A stretch of 64,000 bases of DNA from Clostridiaceae bacterium (GCA_012840085.1 DUMB01000044.1:1-64000); one strand, 5' to 3'. Shown: positions 28,087 to 37,498, counted from the first letter of the stretch. Program-made: numbers and translations. Notes: generated by a model not told the origin, from the sequence alone.

Positions 28087-28193
28087 AGTGGCTTTTATGC
28101 CCTAGTATCCCGTAACAAAATATTGGCAATAAGTTTAGAATACCCAAAGCTTTACTTTGCATTCTTTCAACATATTCACAAATTCCATTGACA

Positions 28194-28222
28194 TAAAAAA
28201 CTCCGGTCACAAAACCGAAGTG
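28194..28222 (-). terminator. Terminator downstream of the CobW operon
   Basis: On the minus strand ACTTCGGT - TTTGTG - ACCGGAGT is followed by TTTTTTA. It lies about 200 nt past the CobW stop and serves the minus-strand operon. Nothing else is seen between 28087 and 28422. Confidence 0.7.
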
Positions 28223-28422
28223 TCTGACGAGCTTGTCAAAATTTACAACTGCACCAATTTGTATAATACATTTATGCAATACATGATGTATTTAATTATA
28301 AAATGTTGTATTATTTCAATAATTTTCTTGTTAATTTCTGATTATATCACCTTGCCGGTTATTAATCCTCCAAAACCGCTGTCCAAATATAAAAATCTAC
28401 TTCAGGCCATCCTGCATTTACT

Positions 28423-29517
28423 TTAGCCCATCCTGTATTTCGGCATAGGCCTTCCCGGTTTGAAGCATTCCGTCTTCAAATGCACCGTTTCAGTATTTGT
28501 TTCATTACAAACACCGGCAAGGACAGTCTCAACCAGTGGTCTAAGAGTCTCAGGATCTGTATTCACCCTTGCATTAATAATCAGATTAAACTGTTCCGTA
28601 TCTTTCTCCATAGTTCTGTTAAAATCAATTTCATCATATATGCTGGTTATGCTCGCTTTCACCCAATCATCCTGAGCAATGCCGTAAATTTTCAGATGAG
28701 CAATTTCACGGTTCATTTCTTTAAGCTTTATGCTTATTTCATTCATAAGCTTTTCTACAAAGCTGTTAACATTTATGGGTTTCTCCGCTTTAAGCAGTGC
28801 CGCACTGTTCAGCCATCCAAGGTATTCCTCTGCCAGCGCATAAGCATCATAGTCAATATCAAGTGAACTGCCCGGCATTGCTTCCCTTCCCATAACAACC
28901 TGTACCCACTCATCTATTCCGGTACCGTTTTTAGCGGATACAACCAATACGTCCGTACCTTTGAATTCTTCTTTCAAAAATGCAGTTATGGCCTGAATCT
29001 CTTCAGATTTAAGGGTATCAGCTTTGTTAAGGATAATTATGTCAGCCTCTTCCATCTGTTTTCTGAAAAGGTAATTGATCTCATTAGGGAATGGAGATCC
29101 TTCTTTCTCCATCATTAACCTTTTTACCCTTTTTGGATCTGCAACAATGGATAAAGGCCTCAAAACAAACTGATTTACATAATTATGCATAAGGGGCTTA
29201 TACAGTGTAGCTATAAGGTCGGTGCAGCTTCCCACCGGCTCTGCAAGAATTACATCAGGCATTTCGCTTTCTGCCAGTTCGTTTACCTTGGCTGTAAACT
29301 CATCAAAATTGCAGCAGAAACATCCTCCTGTGACTTCAAGAACAGGCAGGCCTTCCTTTGCAAGAAAGTTTGTATCCACCAGGTCACTGCCCTGATCATT
29401 GGTCACAATGCCAATTTTTTTACCGCTGCCCAGCAGGTGCTTTGCTATGCTTAAAATAGATGTAGTCTTTCCTGCGCCAAGGAACCCCCCGACTATAACA
29501 AGATTAGTTCTGGACAT
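28423..29517 (-). CDS. CobW/COG0523-family GTPase (metallochaperone-like)
   Basis: 364 residues. Walker A GGFLGAGKT (10-18), the family's metal-binding CxCC motif as GCFCC (C66, C68, C69), AEPVGSCTD, and the guanine motif NKAD in IIILNKADTL. These mark the COG0523 G3E GTPases that load metals or act in cofactor delivery. The C-terminal third does not look like a standard CobW_C domain. It overlaps the thioredoxin-like gene by about 14 bp, so it is the last gene of a three-gene operon with a UroD-thioredoxin fusion. The context suggests delivery of zinc or a cobalamin-related function to the methyltransferase-like partner. Confidence 0.88.
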   Translation of the reverse strand: MSRTNLVIVGGFLGAGKTTSILSIAKHLLGSGKKIGIVTNDQGSDLVDTNFLAKEGLPVLEVTGGCFCCNFDEFTAKVNELAESEMPDVILAEPVGSCTDLIATLYKPLMHNYVNQFVLRPLSIVADPKRVKRLMMEKEGSPFPNEINYLFRKQMEEADIIILNKADTLKSEEIQAITAFLKEEFKGTDVLVVSAKNGTGIDEWVQVVMGREAMPGSSLDIDYDAYALAEEYLGWLNSAALLKAEKPINVNSFVEKLMNEISIKLKEMNREIAHLKIYGIAQDDWVKASITSIYDEIDFNRTMEKDTEQFNLIINARVNTDPETLRPLVETVLAGVCNETNTETVHLKTECFKPGRPMPKYRMG

Positions 29518-29800
29518 GTTCTCCTCCCTCCATCTGTATAATAGAGATAAGCTGCCGTTTTGTAATCAGCGAGCCTGCTGTTATCTGTTCGTTATTAATG
29601 AGAACGGCTGGAAATTTTTCTACTTCCAGCCCCTCAACTTCTGCAGCCTTCTTTATATGATCAAGTTCGATCAGCTTAACCTCAACATTGCTATATTCTT
29701 TTTGAATTTTTTCAAGCGTTTCCTTAATAAGTCCATAAATTATATTGCATGCTGTACAGGGGTCTTTAAGAGAGACCAATGTTATTGTTATTTTTCCCAT
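29504..29800 (-). CDS. Thioredoxin-like small protein (CxxC = CTAC)
   Basis: 98 residues from ATG 29800 (ribosome site GGAAGGG). A beta-alpha-beta start (KITITLVSLKDPCTACNIIY) with a CTAC active-site motif, a cis-proline-like FPAVLINN, and a final helix make a minimal thioredoxin fold. No signal peptide, so cytoplasmic. It overlaps the downstream CobW gene and follows the UroD-thioredoxin fusion by 68 bp. Probably a thiol redox partner or copper/zinc-handling protein for these neighbours. Confidence 0.8.
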   Translation of the reverse strand: MGKITITLVSLKDPCTACNIIYGLIKETLEKIQKEYSNVEVKLIELDHIKKAAEVEGLEVEKFPAVLINNEQITAGSLITKRQLISIIQMEGGEHVQN

Positions 29801-29868
29801 TTTGCCCTTCCTTCGCCCCTTAACCAAGGATTAACTATCATTGCCCGGCTTTTCTTCATTTAATTCCA

Positions 29869-31230
29869 TTATTGTTTTGCTGCTTTTAAGTCAACCGCTT
29901 CCTTAATGCTCTTTTTAAGGTGCTCAACATCAGGAATTATGCTGACATACTTAATCTGTCCATCAATACAAATTGTCGGCAAATTCTTTACTCCCAGCTT
30001 AAGCATGTAGACAACTGATTCCTTAAACTTAATCTTATGCTCCCTATATACTACTTTGTCTCCGAAATCAGCACAAGCCGCTACAACCGCTTCCATCATA
30101 TACTGGCATGGAGCACAGGACTCGGAATCGAGAGTTATTACATCTATTATAACCTGCTTTTCGTTCTGGTAATCAGGCAGTTCTACATCAATTCCTTCAA
30201 GGACGTTTGAACTCTTCATAAATTCAGCAACTTCGCCATGTACATAGCTGGCTATTGCCTTTACGTTCTCAGGAGGAGTTGCAAAAGGCATGTCACATCC
30301 GGGTGAAAGTATATAACCCTTTTTGCCTCCTATAGACATACAGTTTTCAGCATTTGCAATATTGTCAGCCGGTGTACCGAAAAGCATGGTAACTGTCAGC
30401 TGTATATTTCCACCGAATGAAACGCCATATTTGCTGCAAACTTCTTTTACATATTCAAGAGGAATGTTTTCATCAATAGATATATTATCAGGTCCGCATT
30501 TGCACATTTCCTCAATATTATTTTTCGCATTGCCGCATACAAAGAATGAGCATCCTTTGCCTCTGGACCTGACATATTCAAATACAGGCTTTGCATAAGG
30601 AGATACAAATTCTGCAAAATTATCCGGAGATATCTGTGAAGTCATGGGATCCACAACAGCTATGATATCCACGCCGGCATCGATATACATTCTGGATGTG
30701 TTAATGCATACTTCTTTGCAGAAGTTCATCAGTTTGTGAACATTCTCGGGTTCATCTATCATTTCATAGAATATATCCGTTCCCATAAGATGAAGAGCCA
30801 AAGTGAAGGGACCGGTAATCAATCCATACAATGCGATTTTGTCTCCAAGAGCTTTACATATCCTGCTGGCTGCATCAAGTACCAGCGGGAATCTTCCGTC
30901 ATTTTCTCCGGGTATTTTTAAGTCTTCAAGTTTTTTGCCCTCTTCAAGAGGATGAGTTGCAACGGATGGCGGGTTAGTGTCCGAATATTTGAGTTCACAA
31001 CCCATAGCTTCAGCTTCAACCTGCAAATCAAATAATACAGGCAATCCGTCAGGCCTGTATAACTCATATGCCTTTGTAACTCCCGCAACTATATTGTCAC
31101 TGCTCTTGAAATATTCCTCTGCAGTTACACCTATAAGGCTTGCAGCGTGACATCCAACGAAAGGTACCCATGGTATACGCTCTACTTCTTTGTTATGAAG
31201 TGCATCAAGAACCAATTGCTTTGAATTCAT
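29869..31230 (-). CDS. UroD-family methyltransferase-like protein fused to a thioredoxin domain
   Basis: About 453 residues from ATG 31230 (ribosome site GAGGGGG). Residues 1-345 are a uroporphyrinogen-decarboxylase/MtaA-type barrel, the fold of corrinoid:coenzyme M methyltransferases. The zinc-ligand region reads FFVCGNAKNN (the usual HxCG has lost its histidine) and SPGCDMPFATPPENV keeps the second cysteine. Residues about 365-453 add a thioredoxin-like domain with CAPC. It is the first gene of an operon with a second thioredoxin-like protein and a CobW GTPase. No corrinoid protein or first methyltransferase is encoded nearby. A redox-controlled methyl transfer or a cofactor-related thiol reaction is possible; the substrate is unknown. 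Confidence 0.85.
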   Translation of the reverse strand: MNSKQLVLDALHNKEVERIPWVPFVGCHAASLIGVTAEEYFKSSDNIVAGVTKAYELYRPDGLPVLFDLQVEAEAMGCELKYSDTNPPSVATHPLEEGKKLEDLKIPGENDGRFPLVLDAASRICKALGDKIALYGLITGPFTLALHLMGTDIFYEMIDEPENVHKLMNFCKEVCINTSRMYIDAGVDIIAVVDPMTSQISPDNFAEFVSPYAKPVFEYVRSRGKGCSFFVCGNAKNNIEEMCKCGPDNISIDENIPLEYVKEVCSKYGVSFGGNIQLTVTMLFGTPADNIANAENCMSIGGKKGYILSPGCDMPFATPPENVKAIASYVHGEVAEFMKSSNVLEGIDVELPDYQNEKQVIIDVITLDSESCAPCQYMMEAVVAACADFGDKVVYREHKIKFKESVVYMLKLGVKNLPTICIDGQIKYVSIIPDVEHLKKSIKEAVDLKAAKQ

Positions 31231-31498
31231 AATTTTCCCCCTCATCAAGACTTTAGTTCATTATCCTTTTACTATATTCTTTTGCTATCCCGTGCCGTCT
31301 TGCGGGATTATTCCAGAAAAAGACGCAGCATTATAGTTATATGTAAACCATATCTTATTTCAATAACATATTACTTATTTTTGAGGGGAAATTATATTAA
31401 ATGGTTATGAAATATTGTATTTTTTTATGATTTTGTACTTTTTTTATGGTATTATTTTTTATGACACTGTTTGTTGAAGAGAAAGTATTAAATTTCAC

Positions 31499-31551
31499 AT
31501 TTGCCTCAAAACTTGCTGAGATTTGCCAGCCTGGTATGTTTTGAGGCAAAT
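31499..31551. repeat. 14-bp inverted repeat between CNNM gene and UroD operon
   Basis: ATTTGCCTCAAAAC (31499-31512) and GTTTTGAGGCAAAT (31538-31551) are perfectly complementary with a 25-nt loop that itself pairs (GCTG/CAGC). There is no T tract, so terminator function for the CNNM gene is uncertain. The rest of 31231-31565 is AT-rich promoter DNA for the UroD operon, with no riboswitch recognised. Confidence 0.6.
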
Positions 31552-31565
31552 AATGATATTTTGTA

Positions 31566-32909
31566 TTATTCGTTATCTGTTCTTCCTGGAGATTTGTCAT
31601 CCGATAAGTATACAACCGCACTTTCCAACCTTCGGTCTTTAATCTTTGTAACTTTTATAGTCAATCCATATTCTTCAAGCTCCGGTGTACTGCCATCACT
31701 GGGGATGTTCCCCAAAAGGCCGAAAACCAAGCCGCCAAAAGTATCGTATTCCTCATCAGGAAGTAATACACCAAGCTGCTTTGACACCTCGTCAAGCGGC
31801 GCAGTACCCTGTATTCGCCAGGTCTTCGAATCTATACGCTCTATCTGTGGCAATTCTTCCAGCATGGAAATGTCATCTTCAAGATCGCCTACCAGTTCTT
31901 CCAGCAAATCATTCATGGTAATAATGCCGCTCATGCCGCCATATTCATCTACAACAACGGCAAAATGATTTCTTGATTTCTTCATGTTGCGGAACAAGAC
32001 ATCGGCCCGGACAGATTCGGGAACAAAATAGGCAGGTTGGACGGCGTTCTTCATCACTTCTTCGCGGGTTTTGTCTTTAAGTCTGAAGTAGTCCTTTGCA
32101 TATAAAACTCCGACGATATTGTCAGGACTATCTGAGCATATAGGATAAATGGAGTGTCTGCTTTCAATAATGGTCTGTTCCCATTGCTCATCACTTTCTT
32201 CAAGCCATAGGAGAGAAACCTCTGTACGATGAGTCATTATTTCTCCTGCAGAAATATCATCAAATTCAAATATGTTCTGAATCATATTTTGCTCCTCTGG
32301 TTGTATTGTTCCCTTTTGTTTGCCCGCATCTAATATCATAAGAATTTCTTCTTCCGCATTTTCTTCATTCTCGCTGTTGGGATCAACGCCTAACAGCCGT
32401 AAAAGCCCGTTGGTTGATACAGTGAAAAGCCAAACAGCCGGTGTGAATATTCTTGAAACTACATAAATAAGCCCCGACATACCAAGGGCGATCTGTTCAG
32501 CTTTTTTCATGGCAAGGCGTTTAGGAATAAGCTCGCCAAGAAGTACGGTGAAATATGTTAGCAAAACCGTAATTATAGTTACAGACAAGATGTTGATTAT
32601 AGATAAAGGAATATTAATACTCATGCCCGCTAACCATGCTGCCAACCGGTCAGAAAAGTTTTCAGTAGCGACAGCACTGCTTAAAAGATTGACCAAAGTA
32701 ATGCCAACCTGAATGGTTGCAAGAAAACTTGCGGGCTGCTGGGTGAGCCTAGTAAGACGTAAGGCACGCTTATCACCGGAAGCAGAGAGTTTTGCCAGTT
32801 TGTTATCGTTCATTGAAATAACAGCAATTTCCGCACATGCGAAAACAGCATTAAGACATATAAATACAAGTTGAAGTAAAAGTAACCATAACAAAGGATT
32901 ATCGTCCAA
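31566..32909 (-). CDS. CNNM/CorC (hemolysin-family) membrane protein
   Basis: 447 residues. An N-terminal DUF21 membrane domain of about four helices (LLLLQLVFICLNAVFACAEI; ILSVTIITVLLTYFTVLLGE), a CBS pair (about 205-330: GEIMTHRTEVSLLWLEESDE; VVVDEYGGMSGIITMNDLLE) and a C-terminal CorC_HlyC domain (IDSKTWRIQGTAPLDEVSKQ). Members are linked to magnesium/cobalt efflux; the old 'hemolysin' name is historical. The start is TTG at 32909 behind GGGAGG. It appears monocistronic. Between it and the sigma-factor gene (32910-33280) there is only AT-rich divergent promoter DNA. Confidence 0.92.
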   Translation of the reverse strand: MDDNPLLWLLLLQLVFICLNAVFACAEIAVISMNDNKLAKLSASGDKRALRLTRLTQQPASFLATIQVGITLVNLLSSAVATENFSDRLAAWLAGMSINIPLSIINILSVTIITVLLTYFTVLLGELIPKRLAMKKAEQIALGMSGLIYVVSRIFTPAVWLFTVSTNGLLRLLGVDPNSENEENAEEEILMILDAGKQKGTIQPEEQNMIQNIFEFDDISAGEIMTHRTEVSLLWLEESDEQWEQTIIESRHSIYPICSDSPDNIVGVLYAKDYFRLKDKTREEVMKNAVQPAYFVPESVRADVLFRNMKKSRNHFAVVVDEYGGMSGIITMNDLLEELVGDLEDDISMLEELPQIERIDSKTWRIQGTAPLDEVSKQLGVLLPDEEYDTFGGLVFGLLGNIPSDGSTPELEEYGLTIKVTKIKDRRLESAVVYLSDDKSPGRTDNE

Positions 32910-33280
32910 ATTTTATAACCTCCCAAAGTATGTTCAATATGTATCAAAGTGTTTATAAAGGCTTTGCCATGATAAAAACACCGGATATATCAGATGTATT
33001 ATTACTTTGTGCTTACATCAATAAAAATACACATAACAAAAAGAACAATACATAAATATTTGTCAACTTTGAACAACGGCATCATCAATTAAGAATTGAA
33101 AAATCACAATAGCTTTGCATTGTAAATTTAATATTTATTTTGCATTCCAGGTATAAAATTTTTATAATACACATACGCCTATGAGGTATAAATCAGTTAT
33201 AATTAAAATATGGAGATATCTATAAAATGTAAGCAGTCAAGATATGTATAAGTATTCAGAACTGATGAGGGGAAAATAAC

Positions 33281-33787
33281 TTGGAGCCATTGAAGAATAA
33301 AAATTTAGACGAACTGATAGCAGAATATGTATTAAGATATAAGGAAAACTATTACAGGCTGGCATATAGTTATGTAAAAAATGCCGATGATGCTATGGAT
33401 ATTGTCCGGAAATCCGTATACAAGGCAATTTCATCTGCAGGTTCATTAAAAAACCCTGATTACATAAAAACATGGCTTTACAGAATTGTAATTAATACTT
33501 CATTGGATTTTCTCCGAAAGCAACGGAAGAGTGTTGCTTTTGACAAAGAGGCTTTAGAAAGTTTCGACTTTAAAACAGTTGACGATTACGGGTACTTTGA
33601 CTTACAAAAGGCACTGGACAGCTTACCGGAAGAATATCGTACCATAGTTATATTAAGATACTTTGAAGACCTGAATATAGAGGAAATTGCAGAAATCCTC
33701 AATGAAAATATTAATACAATAAAGATTCAATTGTACAAGTCCCTCGAAAAGCTGGGCATAAATTTAAGTTTTTATGAGGAGGTGTAG
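33281..33787 (+). CDS. ECF RNA polymerase sigma factor (SigV-like)
   Basis: 169 residues: region 2 (YYRLAYSYVKNADDAMDIV and IKTWLYRIVINTSLDFLRK) and region 4 (LDSLPEEYRTIVILRYFEDL, NIEEIAEILNENINTIKIQL) are both complete. The start is TTG at 33281, behind GAGGGG; a non-ATG start may limit its level. It ends only 1 bp before its anti-sigma gene, so the two are coupled. SigV-type factors answer cell-envelope stress such as lysozyme and are held by RsiV-type membrane anti-sigmas. Confidence 0.9.
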   Translation: MEPLKNKNLDELIAEYVLRYKENYYRLAYSYVKNADDAMDIVRKSVYKAISSAGSLKNPDYIKTWLYRIVINTSLDFLRKQRKSVAFDKEALESFDFKTVDDYGYFDLQKALDSLPEEYRTIVILRYFEDLNIEEIAEILNENINTIKIQLYKSLEKLGINLSFYEEV

Positions 33788-33788
33788 T

Positions 33789-34691
33789 ATGGAAGATATA
33801 GACCTGCAAGTCATTAAAAAGCAGTATTTAGACACACCCATTCCGGAAGAATTAGGTTCCATAATAGAGAAAGCGCTGAAAGACGGAATTGCATATAGAA
33901 CAAAAAAGGAAAAAATATATAAGAGAATAAATATTGCAGCAATTTCAATTGCTGTTTTCCTGGCTTTGCTTACAATTGGAATCAATACCAGTCCAGCCTT
34001 TGCATCCCTATTGTCAAAAGTTCCAATTGTACAAGATGTATCAAAAGTACTGAACTTTAGGATATATATTCTAAATAAAGACAGATTCAAAGCAGATATA
34101 AAAATTCCTCGCAAAGAAGGCTTTAGAAATAAGGAATTGGAAAATAGCCTGAATGAAAAATATCTTGAAGAAAATAAAAAGTTGTATAAAGAGTTCATGG
34201 CTGAAATAGAAAAAATAAAAGAAATCGATGGCCCCAATCTTGGTGTTGTAAGCGGGTATGTTGTGAAGACTGATACAGATAGAATATTGTCCATAGGCCG
34301 TTACGTTTTGAATGTTGCAGGTTCTGCTACAACAAAATTCAAATACGATACCATCGATAAAAAGGAAGAGATTTTAATAACTCTTCCAAGTCTGTTTAAA
34401 GACGACAGTTATATAGATGTTATAAGTGAAAATATAAAAAGCCAGATGATAGAAAGGATGAAATCTGATGAAAATTTAATTTACTGGGTAAATATGGACG
34501 GCAATGAAGAGTATACTGATGTTTTTGAAAAAATATCAGCTAATCAGAATTTTTACATCAACGAAAAAGGAAAGCTGGTAATTTCCTTTGACGAATATGA
34601 GGTTGCGCCGGGATTAATGGGAATTCAGGAGTTTGTGATTCCAACTGAAGCAATATCTGACATCCTGGTTAGCAATGTGTATATAAAGTAA
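33789..34691 (+). CDS. RsiV-like anti-sigma factor (DUF3298/DUF4179 type)
   Basis: About 300 residues from ATG 33789, ribosome site GAGGAGG. An N-terminal cytoplasmic segment, one transmembrane helix (INIAAISIAVFLALLTIGIN) near residues 46-66, then an extracellular region with an RsiV/DUF3298-like C-terminus (FYINEKGKLVISFDEYEVAP through GIQEFVIPTEAI). In RsiV of other Firmicutes this domain binds lysozyme, which triggers signal-peptidase cleavage and frees the sigma factor. Here the link to lysozyme is inferred from family only. No downstream target gene (for example an O-acetyltransferase) is next to it. Confidence 0.85.
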   Translation: MEDIDLQVIKKQYLDTPIPEELGSIIEKALKDGIAYRTKKEKIYKRINIAAISIAVFLALLTIGINTSPAFASLLSKVPIVQDVSKVLNFRIYILNKDRFKADIKIPRKEGFRNKELENSLNEKYLEENKKLYKEFMAEIEKIKEIDGPNLGVVSGYVVKTDTDRILSIGRYVLNVAGSATTKFKYDTIDKKEEILITLPSLFKDDSYIDVISENIKSQMIERMKSDENLIYWVNMDGNEEYTDVFEKISANQNFYINEKGKLVISFDEYEVAPGLMGIQEFVIPTEAISDILVSNVYIK

Positions 34692-34738
34692 GTCTCCTTT
34701 AACACAAGCGAATTGATTTGCCCCGTAACAAGCTTATT

Positions 34739-34789
34739 AGCTCTTGAGCCCGGAACTCCTGCTATCGAAATGCTTGCATAACAAGTTAA
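34739..34789 (-). repeat. Dispersed repeat, copy A
   Basis: On the minus strand this ~51-bp segment (TTAACTTGTTATGCAAGCAT followed by TTCGATAGCAGGAGTTCCGG and GCTCAAGAGCT) matches 57481-57531 at about 80% by eye. Both copies lie just after a gene end. It may be a palindromic intergenic element. Confidence 0.6.
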
Positions 34790-34853
34790 GTTATTGTAAA
34801 ATGGCAAAGATGCTTTAAGTTTCATATATGCAGCTGTTTAGGAGGATATTGAT

Positions 34854-35405
34854 ATGATATTGGAAACAAAACGGTTAATACTGCGTCCATGGCAGGAGTC
34901 AGATGCAGAAGACCTATATAGATATGCAAGCAATCCGGAGATTGGTCCAATAGCAGGCTGGCCTGTTCACACCAGCGTTGAAAACAGCCTTGAAATAATC
35001 AGAAGTGTTTTATCAAAGCCGCATACCTATGCAGTAGTACTGAAAAGTGAAGGTCACGCTGTTGGCAGCATAGGTTTAATGATTGGTGAAGCCAGTCACA
35101 TTGGTTTGTCTGATAACGAAGCTGAAATAGGATACTGGATTGGAGTGCCATTCTGGGGACAGGGGCTTATTCCTGAGGCGGTACGGGAAATTATCCGTTA
35201 TGCTTTTGAAGACTTGAACCTTAAAAAGCTGTGGTGCGGATGCTTTGACGGTAATATCAAATCAAAGCGGGTTATGGAAAAATGCGGATTTATGTATCAT
35301 CATACAAGAAAAGACGTCCCCTGGCCGTTAACGGGCGATGTGAGAACAATTCATATTACCTGCCTGTCAAAGGAAGAATGGAGTGAAAATGCAAGCAAAG
35401 AATAG
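34854..35405 (+). CDS. GNAT acetyltransferase, RimJ/RimL type
   Basis: 183 residues. The start [20 protein letters not shown], the acetyl-CoA site [20 protein letters not shown], and [16 protein letters not shown] are diagnostic of Acetyltransf_3 (RimJ/L-like) enzymes. It transfers acetyl from acetyl-CoA to an amine, possibly a protein N-terminus or small molecule; substrate unknown. Ribosome site GGAGG before ATG 34854. It is convergent with the AgrC-type kinase gene and apparently monocistronic. Confidence 0.92.
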   Translation: MILETKRLILRPWQESDAEDLYRYASNPEIGPIAGWPVHTSVENSLEIIRSVLSKPHTYAVVLKSEGHAVGSIGLMIGEASHIGLSDNEAEIGYWIGVPFWGQGLIPEAVREIIRYAFEDLNLKKLWCGCFDGNIKSKRVMEKCGFMYHHTRKDVPWPLTGDVRTIHITCLSKEEWSENASKE

Positions 35406-35460
35406 CATGAAAACACAAGAAGTTCACCCGGCATTTGCGGTGGCAGGAAAACAGCAGCTT

Positions 35461-36756
35461 TTATATAGTAGCCTGGAATATAAACCATCCGTCCTTGACC
35501 GAAAACTGGTATATACCGCCATGCTTTTCCACGATATGAGCCATGCTTTTTGTGCCAAAACCATGCCCTCTTTCTTTTGATACAGGAAGACCCTTAATGA
35601 ATTCCGGATTTGTATTATAACTGTTGCGAATGTCGATGCACAATTTATTATTCTTTGAATACACACGCAGCTTGATATGGCGTTCATTAATGTTGTCTAT
35701 GCTCTTCGATGCATGTATGGCGTTTTCCAAAGCGTTTGAGAATAGTGAACATAGCTCTGTATCGCTGAATGGAAGCGAATCAGGCACCTTTGCATCTACT
35801 GTCAACAAGACTTCTGATTGTTTTGCTTTGGAGGCAAAAGAGGACAAAACAAGATTTATTGTTTCGTTTTCGCAAAAGCGTACGGGCGTAATGGCGTCCA
35901 TGTCAGACTGAGCCGTTTGCAAATACTCTTTCAGTTCCCCGATCTGCTCATTGGAGGCCAGCGCATATAAAAGTGAAAAATGGTGCCGCATGTCATGCCT
36001 GTAAGCCTGGGCATTCTGCTGCATCTTCCGCAGAGAGACCAGTTCTATTTGCGCCTGCTTAAATTGCGTATCCAGCATATCACGCTCTCTCTCTACTCTG
36101 GCTTGCTTCTGCATTTCCGTATAGTAAAAAATGACAAAAACAAAATAAAAGGCAGATATGACGAAAGGCATGAACTGTACAGCTGCCCGCGTTCCCCTGT
36201 ACAAAAAATCTGTATAAACAGTGGTGGCATAGTCCATCAAATAATAAAAAGCCGGAACTGCACCAAATATCAGACAGTATTTAGTTGAGCATTCCATCAA
36301 ATGCTGAATCGATTTCGCCACATATTTTTTCAGAATAAAGTACATAAAAACTACCGTTACGATATAACCCAAATGGTTTATGGTTGCTTTGTCAAAGACA
36401 TTCCCTCCTACGCCGCTTAAGACCTCTCCTGCCATACTGCCAATCCAGCGGGGCGGCTGACAGCACAGAAATGCAGCGAGCATACTGATTACCGAAATAA
36501 GCCAGGAACGCTTCAGATGCATAGCAATAAAAGCGGTTATCGGAATATGAGTGAGTAACGGATATATTTTCCACGTAATGTCCATACCGTAACGAAACAA
36601 GCATGCTATTTGAATGATAAATATAACAACAGTGTAACATCCCAGCACCATGCAGTTTTTTCGTGTAAAAGGCATTCCGGCGAACATGGCCGCAACCACT
36701 ATGCCGAATAGCAAAGCAGCAAAATAACGGGAAAATTCGATAACAACTGATATCAT
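35461..36756 (-). CDS. AgrC-like sensor histidine kinase (GHKL ATPase)
   Basis: About 431 residues from ATG 36756 behind AGGGGG. The N-terminal half is a polytopic membrane sensor of about six helices; a coiled dimerisation helix carries the phosphoacceptor (RHDMRHHFSLLYAL); and the C-terminus is a GHKL ATPase (ELCSLFSNALENAIHASK; G box KERGHGFGTKSMAHIVEKHG). This is the AgrC/VirS-type family used in peptide sensing and in bacteriocin systems. It follows a LytTR regulator by 16 bp. No AgrB- or AgrD-like peptide gene was found nearby, so its ligand may come from elsewhere or may not be a peptide. Confidence 0.9.
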   Translation of the reverse strand: MISVVIEFSRYFAALLFGIVVAAMFAGMPFTRKNCMVLGCYTVVIFIIQIACLFRYGMDITWKIYPLLTHIPITAFIAMHLKRSWLISVISMLAAFLCCQPPRWIGSMAGEVLSGVGGNVFDKATINHLGYIVTVVFMYFILKKYVAKSIQHLMECSTKYCLIFGAVPAFYYLMDYATTVYTDFLYRGTRAAVQFMPFVISAFYFVFVIFYYTEMQKQARVERERDMLDTQFKQAQIELVSLRKMQQNAQAYRHDMRHHFSLLYALASNEQIGELKEYLQTAQSDMDAITPVRFCENETINLVLSSFASKAKQSEVLLTVDAKVPDSLPFSDTELCSLFSNALENAIHASKSIDNINERHIKLRVYSKNNKLCIDIRNSYNTNPEFIKGLPVSKERGHGFGTKSMAHIVEKHGGIYQFSVKDGWFIFQATI

Positions 36757-36772
36757 TTTTACGACACCCCCT

Positions 36773-37498
36773 TTATTCCTCTTCCATCTGATAAGCCAGG
36801 TACTGTTGCTTGATCTCCCGCACCTTGCCCTGTGCAACAGGAACAGATGAAAGGGTCTGTAAAGTCACCTGACGTTCCTCAATGGTGTCCACATACTGCA
36901 TATTCACAATATAGGAACGGTGGGTTTTAACAAAACACCCATATTTTAATAGATTATCGCAGACGGAGGAAAAGGGTTCCGTACATTTGATTACCTTGCC
37001 GGAAAGCAAGTGATACAATACATTTCTGCCGTTGACTTCTGCATAAACCAAATTGGAGATTAGTATTTTCTGAATGCCATCATTGCTCTTTACAATAATT
37101 GCATCCTCATCTTTTTTTATCTTTATACTCTCCAAAATCTCGTCAAAGGTAAAGAAAAATTTCTCCTTCGATATAGGCTTTAATACATAGTTAATGGCTT
37201 TCACAGAATAGCTTTCCAGAGCAAATTCCGTTGAAGATGTAAAGAACAAAATCGGTGCGATTTTGTCATATGTACGAATCTCCTTTGCGACATCAATACC
37301 TGAAAAGCCTGGCATTATGATGTCCAGACAGTATATATCAAACCGTTTCCCTTTTTCCAATGCTGAAATCAGATCAAATCCGTTTGGAAAGACAGCGTAT
37401 TCACAATTCAGATGTCTTGAAGAACGGTATTGATTTAAGAGATGCACCATATTGGACAACTCATTTATATTATCATCACAGATGGCAATCTGTAGCAT
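36773..37498 (-). CDS. LytTR response regulator (AgrA/VirR type)
   Basis: About 241 residues from ATG 37498 (AGGGGG site). Receiver domain: acidic pair ICDDN, phosphoacceptor in DIYCLDIIMPGFSG, Lys in VLKPIS. C-terminal LytTR DNA-binding domain: NLVYAEVNGRNVLYHLLSGK, FVKTHRSYIVNMQYVDTIEE. Pairs with the AgrC-like kinase downstream. LytTR proteins bind 9-bp direct repeats about 21 bp apart; two such repeats (38081-38113 and 39945-39977) lie just across the divergent gap, upstream of the LemA genes, which makes them likely targets. Confidence 0.9.
   Translation of the reverse strand: MLQIAICDDNINELSNMVHLLNQYRSSRHLNCEYAVFPNGFDLISALEKGKRFDIYCLDIIMPGFSGIDVAKEIRTYDKIAPILFFTSSTEFALESYSVKAINYVLKPISKEKFFFTFDEILESIKIKKDEDAIIVKSNDGIQKILISNLVYAEVNGRNVLYHLLSGKVIKCTEPFSSVCDNLLKYGCFVKTHRSYIVNMQYVDTIEERQVTLQTLSSVPVAQGKVREIKQQYLAYQMEEE

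Noticed and set aside
31231-31565. Cobalamin riboswitch before the UroD-CobW operon
   Set aside because: No B12-box-like motif was recognised in this AT-rich gap.
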